A DNA stretch of 64,000 bases, taken from assembly GCF_030818485.1 (NCBI RefSeq), contig NZ_JAUTAJ010000004.1, positions 2,508,501 to 2,572,500 on the forward strand, read 5' to 3'. Shown piece after piece: positions 56,436 through 64,000 of this stretch (positions within the stretch are counted from its first letter, which is position 1; each line of letters begins with the position of its first letter). A program made the position numbers and the translations under genes. Origin of the DNA: Pseudoroseomonas cervicalis (lineage in GTDB: Bacteria; Pseudomonadota; Alphaproteobacteria; Acetobacterales; Acetobacteraceae). The notes beneath the pieces were generated by a model, which was given only the letters and a program-made list of their open reading frames with translations, had not been told where the DNA came from and did no database searches.

Positions 56436-56933
56436 CTATTCATGCGGCGGGAAGAAGCGCTCCAGCGGGTAGTGCTGCCGCACGAAGGCGGTCTTGATGA
56501 CGACATAGCTGAAATACTTCTCGATGCCGATATCCTGGGCCAGCAGCTGCTCGATGATGTCCTGGTAGTGCGGCAGGCCACGGGTGACGAATTTCAGCAG
56601 GTAGTCATAGCCGCCGGAGACGAGGTGGCATTCCATCACCTCCTCCACCGCGCGCAGCCTGGTCTCGAAGCGCTGGAAATCATGGCTGCGGTGGTCGGAG
56701 AGGGTAACCTCGGTGAACACCGTCTGGGTGTCGCCGAGCTTCTGCAGATGGATCTGCGCGCCATAGCCGGCGATGTAGCCAGCCTTTTCCAGCCGCTTCA
56801 CCCGCATCAGGCAGGGGCTGGCCGACAGCCCGACCGCCTCGGCCAGGTCGACATTGGTCATCCGGCCATTCTTCTGCAGATGCGCCAGGATCCGCAGGTC
56901 GATGCGGTCGAGTTTCGGCAATCCTTGGACCAT
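56436..56933 (-). CDS. Lrp/AsnC-family transcriptional regulator
   Basis: The 165-residue protein has an N-terminal helix-turn-helix (about 10-55; LDRIDLRILAHLQKNGRMTN, LSASPCLMRVKRLEKAGYI) and a C-terminal RAM ligand-binding domain (LVSGGYDYLLKFVT). Such proteins sense amino acids and control their metabolism. A likely target is the aspartate/alanine operon about 1.3-5 kb away, but no operator is recognised and the link is only inferred from proximity. Confidence 0.9.
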   Translation of the reverse strand: MVQGLPKLDRIDLRILAHLQKNGRMTNVDLAEAVGLSASPCLMRVKRLEKAGYIAGYGAQIHLQKLGDTQTVFTEVTLSDHRSHDFQRFETRLRAVEEVMECHLVSGGYDYLLKFVTRGLPHYQDIIEQLLAQDIGIEKYFSYVVIKTAFVRQHYPLERFFPPHE

Positions 56934-57043
56934 GGGGCACCCGTCGCAGCCAGGCCGGCCGATCCGCCGGACCCTGAATCAATGGGGGCGCGCGGCCGGC
57001 GCGGTCAATGCCCGGCCGCGTCCCCTCCGTCCCCCGCGGGCCC

Positions 57044-57412
57044 TCAGGCGCGGAAGGCGGAGGGCTCCGGCACGCCGAGCTCGGCGCCCTTGGCGTCGAA
57101 GGCGCGCTCATAGACCAGGGTGAGCACGGTCTTGTCCGCCTCGCCCTCGGCCGGGGCCAGCGCCGCATCGGCGCCGGCGGCGAGCAGCTGCGTCGCCTGC
57201 GCGGCGAGGCCGGCGCTGTGCATGGTCTCGACCAGCAGCCGCGCCTCGGTGCGGGCCAGCTCCTGCTCCATGGCGAGCGCCCGCTCGCGCGCCGCGTCGC
57301 GCTCCTGGCGCAGCGTGGCGGCGGCCTCGCCGAGGCGCGCCACCAGCGCCTCCAACTCGGCCAGGCGGCTCTCGGCCGCTCCCGTCATGGCGTGGTCCGG
57401 GGCGTGATCCAT
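57044..57412 (-). CDS. Small coiled-coil protein downstream of gyrB
   Basis: The 122-residue product starts four bases after the gyrB stop. Its centre (SRLAELEALVARLGEAAATL, RQERDAARERALAMEQEL) is a heptad-rich coiled coil, and the C-terminal part reads as an extended tail. No family recognised. The tight spacing suggests co-transcription with recF-gyrB. Confidence 0.65.
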   Translation of the reverse strand: MDHAPDHAMTGAAESRLAELEALVARLGEAAATLRQERDAARERALAMEQELARTEARLLVETMHSAGLAAQATQLLAAGADAALAPAEGEADKTVLTLVYERAFDAKGAELGVPEPSAFRA

Positions 57413-57416
57413 CCGC

Positions 57417-59927
<2,511 letters not shown>

Positions 59928-61088
59928 TTACGGCGCCCGGGACACGGGGAAATCGGCGCTTTCCAGCAGTGTCCCCGGCATGGCCGCGAAGAGTTGTGCA
60001 CGGCCCTGGAGCGGGGCGAAGGGCGCCTCCTCCGTCCCCGTCAGGAAGCACTGCGCCGGCAGGGCGTCGAGCGCCGCGAACAGCGCAGCGCGGCGGTCGG
60101 GGTCGAGATGCGCCGCCACCTCGTCCAGCAGCAGCAGCGGCGCGAAGCCGCGATGCGCGGCCACCAGCGCCGCCTGGGCCAGCACGGTGCTGACCAGCAG
60201 CGCCTTCTGCTCGCCGGTGGAGCAGAGCTCGGCCGGGATCTCCTTGGGCAGCAGCACCAGGCGCAGATCGGTGCGGTGCGCGCCCTGGCGGGCCCCGCCG
60301 GCGGCGGCGTCGCGCGCCCGGTCGGCGGCCAGGCCATCGCGCAGCGCCTCCTCGACCGCGAGCGCCGGTTCTTCCTCCAGCGCCGCGGCGATGGGGCAGA
60401 GCAGCTCCAGCCGCGCCGCCGGGAAGGCGCCGGCGATGCCGGCCCTGAGCGTGGCATTGAGCTGGCCGCAGCTGGTGCGGCGGGCGGCGATGGCGGCCAC
60501 CGCATGGCGCGCCATGGTGTCCTCCAGCGCCGCCAGCCAGCGGGCGTCGCGCCGCCCTTCGGCGAGCAGGCGGTTGCGCTGGCTCATGGCGGATTCGTAG
60601 GAAGCGACGTCGCGGGCATGGCTGGGCTCGCGCGCCCAGACCAGGCGGTCGAGGAATTTGCGACGGCCACTGGCGCCTTCCTGGAACAGCCGGTCCATCT
60701 GCGGGGTGAGCCAGAGGGCGGCGATCTGCGCCGAGAGCTCCGCCTGGCTGCGCAGCGGCGCGCCATCGAGGCGGAAGCCGCGCCGGTCGCTGGCCGGGTC
60801 CTGGCCGGTGCCGATGGTCATGGGGCCGGACGGGCCGTCGAAATGCCCGGCAATCGTCCAGGGGCGGCTTTCCTCCCCCTCCCGCCGCCCCAGCTCGCCC
60901 GCGCGGGCGTTGCGCAGCCCGCGGCCGGGGGTGAGGAGGGAAATGGCTTCCAGCAGGTTGGTCTTGCCGACGCCATTGCGCCCGGCGATGACGACAACCC
61001 CGGCCTGGAAGCGCAGATCGAGCTGCGCGTAGCTGCGGAAATCCTGCAGCATCAGGCGGGTCAGGCGCAGCGCGGGGGGGCTCGTCAC
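59928..61088 (-). CDS. recF: DNA replication and repair protein RecF
   Basis: The 386-residue SMC-like ATPase has Walker A AGRNGVGKTNLLEAIS and signature TGEQKALLVSTVLAQAAL, then LLLLDEVAAHLD. It loads RecA at single-strand gaps with RecOR. The GTG at 61088 was chosen; the longer frame with a TTG at 61124 would start inside the terminator of the rRNA operon. In many bacteria recF follows dnaN directly; here dnaN is 9 kb away on the other strand. Confidence 0.92.
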   Translation of the reverse strand: MTSPPALRLTRLMLQDFRSYAQLDLRFQAGVVVIAGRNGVGKTNLLEAISLLTPGRGLRNARAGELGRREGEESRPWTIAGHFDGPSGPMTIGTGQDPASDRRGFRLDGAPLRSQAELSAQIAALWLTPQMDRLFQEGASGRRKFLDRLVWAREPSHARDVASYESAMSQRNRLLAEGRRDARWLAALEDTMARHAVAAIAARRTSCGQLNATLRAGIAGAFPAARLELLCPIAAALEEEPALAVEEALRDGLAADRARDAAAGGARQGAHRTDLRLVLLPKEIPAELCSTGEQKALLVSTVLAQAALVAAHRGFAPLLLLDEVAAHLDPDRRAALFAALDALPAQCFLTGTEEAPFAPLQGRAQLFAAMPGTLLESADFPVSRAP

Positions 61089-61114
61089 GGCCGGGGAATT
61101 AGCACCGCGGGGGT

Positions 61115-61152
61115 ACAAAAGCAAAACGCCGCCCTGGCTTGCGCGAGGGCGG
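61115..61152 (-). terminator. Intrinsic terminator of the rRNA operon
   Basis: On the minus strand CCGCCCT (61146-61152) and AGGGCGG (61129-61135) form the stem, followed by TTTTGCTTTT. It is 20 bases beyond the initiator tRNA and before recF. Confidence 0.8.
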
Positions 61153-61171
61153 TGCTTGTTCGGGCGATGGG

Positions 61172-61245
<74 letters not shown>

Positions 61246-61275
61246 GTGGTGGGTTTGTTCCGTTCATGGTGGAAA

Positions 61276-61439
61276 CCAAAAAGAAGGTCCGGCTTGGTGG
61301 CCTGGCGGCGACCTACTCTCCCGCGCCTTGAGGCGAAGTACCATGGGCGCTGGGGTGTTTCACGGCCGAGTTCGAGATGGGATCGGGTGTATCAACCCCG
61401 CGATGGCCACCAGGCCACCAAGCCGGATCTTCTTTTTGG
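61276..61439. repeat. 30-bp inverted repeat enclosing the 5S gene
   Basis: The arms at 61276-61305 and 61410-61439 are complementary over 30 bases except for one position. Their inner ends cover the 5S termini. In rRNA operons such a stem is a processing signal for RNase III or RNase E; it is longer than needed for 5S folding. Confidence 0.8.
61299..61416 (-). rRNA. rrf: 5S ribosomal RNA
   Basis: On the minus strand the sequence runs from GGCCTGGTGGCCATCGCGGG through CCCGATCCCATCTCGAACTC and GGTACTTCGCC to GAGAGTAGGTCGCCGCCAGG, the universally recognised 5S segments. End positions are approximate (plus or minus 3 bases). Confidence 0.93.
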
Positions 61440-61542
61440 GTGTGAACGGATGGTGTGTCTGATTTGGTGATGTGAGTGAGTGTGAGTGCGGATTGGTGCT
61501 GCGTGCGGTGTCGGTTTTGAGGCCGACAGCGATGGGAGAGAT

Positions 61543-64000
<2,458 letters not shown>

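Noticed and set aside
61088..61124. RecF start at the TTG at 61124
   Set aside because: It lies within the terminator of the rRNA operon, and the GTG at 61088 gives a normal length.

Overview
This is a very GC-rich, gene-dense stretch of bacterial chromosome. The squalene genes (hpnCDE type), a C30-carotenoid-like cluster, alphaproteobacterial addAB, the moxR/DUF58/DUF4159 operon and ETF-ubiquinone oxidoreductase together point to an alphaproteobacterium, most likely Acetobacteraceae (a Roseomonas-like pigmented genus). That placement is inferred from gene content and composition, not from a database search. I see no phage, transposase, CRISPR array or plasmid function.

Layout. 1-7.9 kb (+): a tightly overlapping pigment/squalene operon: the end of one desaturase, a CrtN/CrtP-type desaturase, an acyltransferase, a family 2 glycosyltransferase, a fused HpnC-HpnD squalene-synthesis enzyme, HpnE and an aldehyde dehydrogenase. 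The set resembles a staphyloxanthin-type pathway whose C30 precursor would come from the HpnCDE squalene route instead of CrtM. 7.9-8.5 kb: two candidate small ORFs, tRNA-Leu, a terminator and tRNA-Gln. 8.5-17 kb: ispE (supplies isoprenoid precursors), a TPR lipoprotein, a secreted protein with a duplicated domain, ETF-QO, a family 4 uracil-DNA glycosylase and a lytic transglycosylase. 17-22.3 kb: a hybrid kinase, a response regulator and an Hpt/REC/GGDEF protein overlap in one operon (phosphorelay to c-di-GMP), followed by moaB. 22.4-27 kb: a radical SAM protein, a DUF2064 protein, a TauE-like permease, a solitary double-glycine-leader peptide, a Nudix hydrolase and DUF1285. 27-34.2 kb: moxR, DUF58, a BatA/DUF4159 protein and a large membrane-anchored partner. 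34.4-42.4 kb: a lipoprotein, an ankyrin-like protein, an AsmA protein, two flavin disulfide oxidoreductases, a CsbD-like protein, cca and a metallo-beta-lactamase-fold protein. 42.5-49.8 kb: addB, addA and a UdgX-type uracil-DNA glycosylase. 49.9-57.4 kb: dnaN (apparently frameshifted), an aspT-asdA aspartate/alanine energy module, a frameshifted DinB gene, a DHFR-fold protein and an Lrp regulator. 57-61.1 kb (-): a small coiled-coil gene, gyrB and recF. 61.1-64 kb (-): the end of an rRNA operon (23S, 5S, initiator tRNA-Met, terminator).

Points most worth following up: the single-ORF HpnC-HpnD fusion inside a pigment cluster; a three-copy hairpin repeat family with a compensatory base-pair change; two single-base frameshifts (dnaN and dinB), both in C-rich tracts, which could be real or sequencing errors; the double-glycine-leader peptide with no visible transporter; and a 30-bp inverted repeat that encloses the 5S gene.
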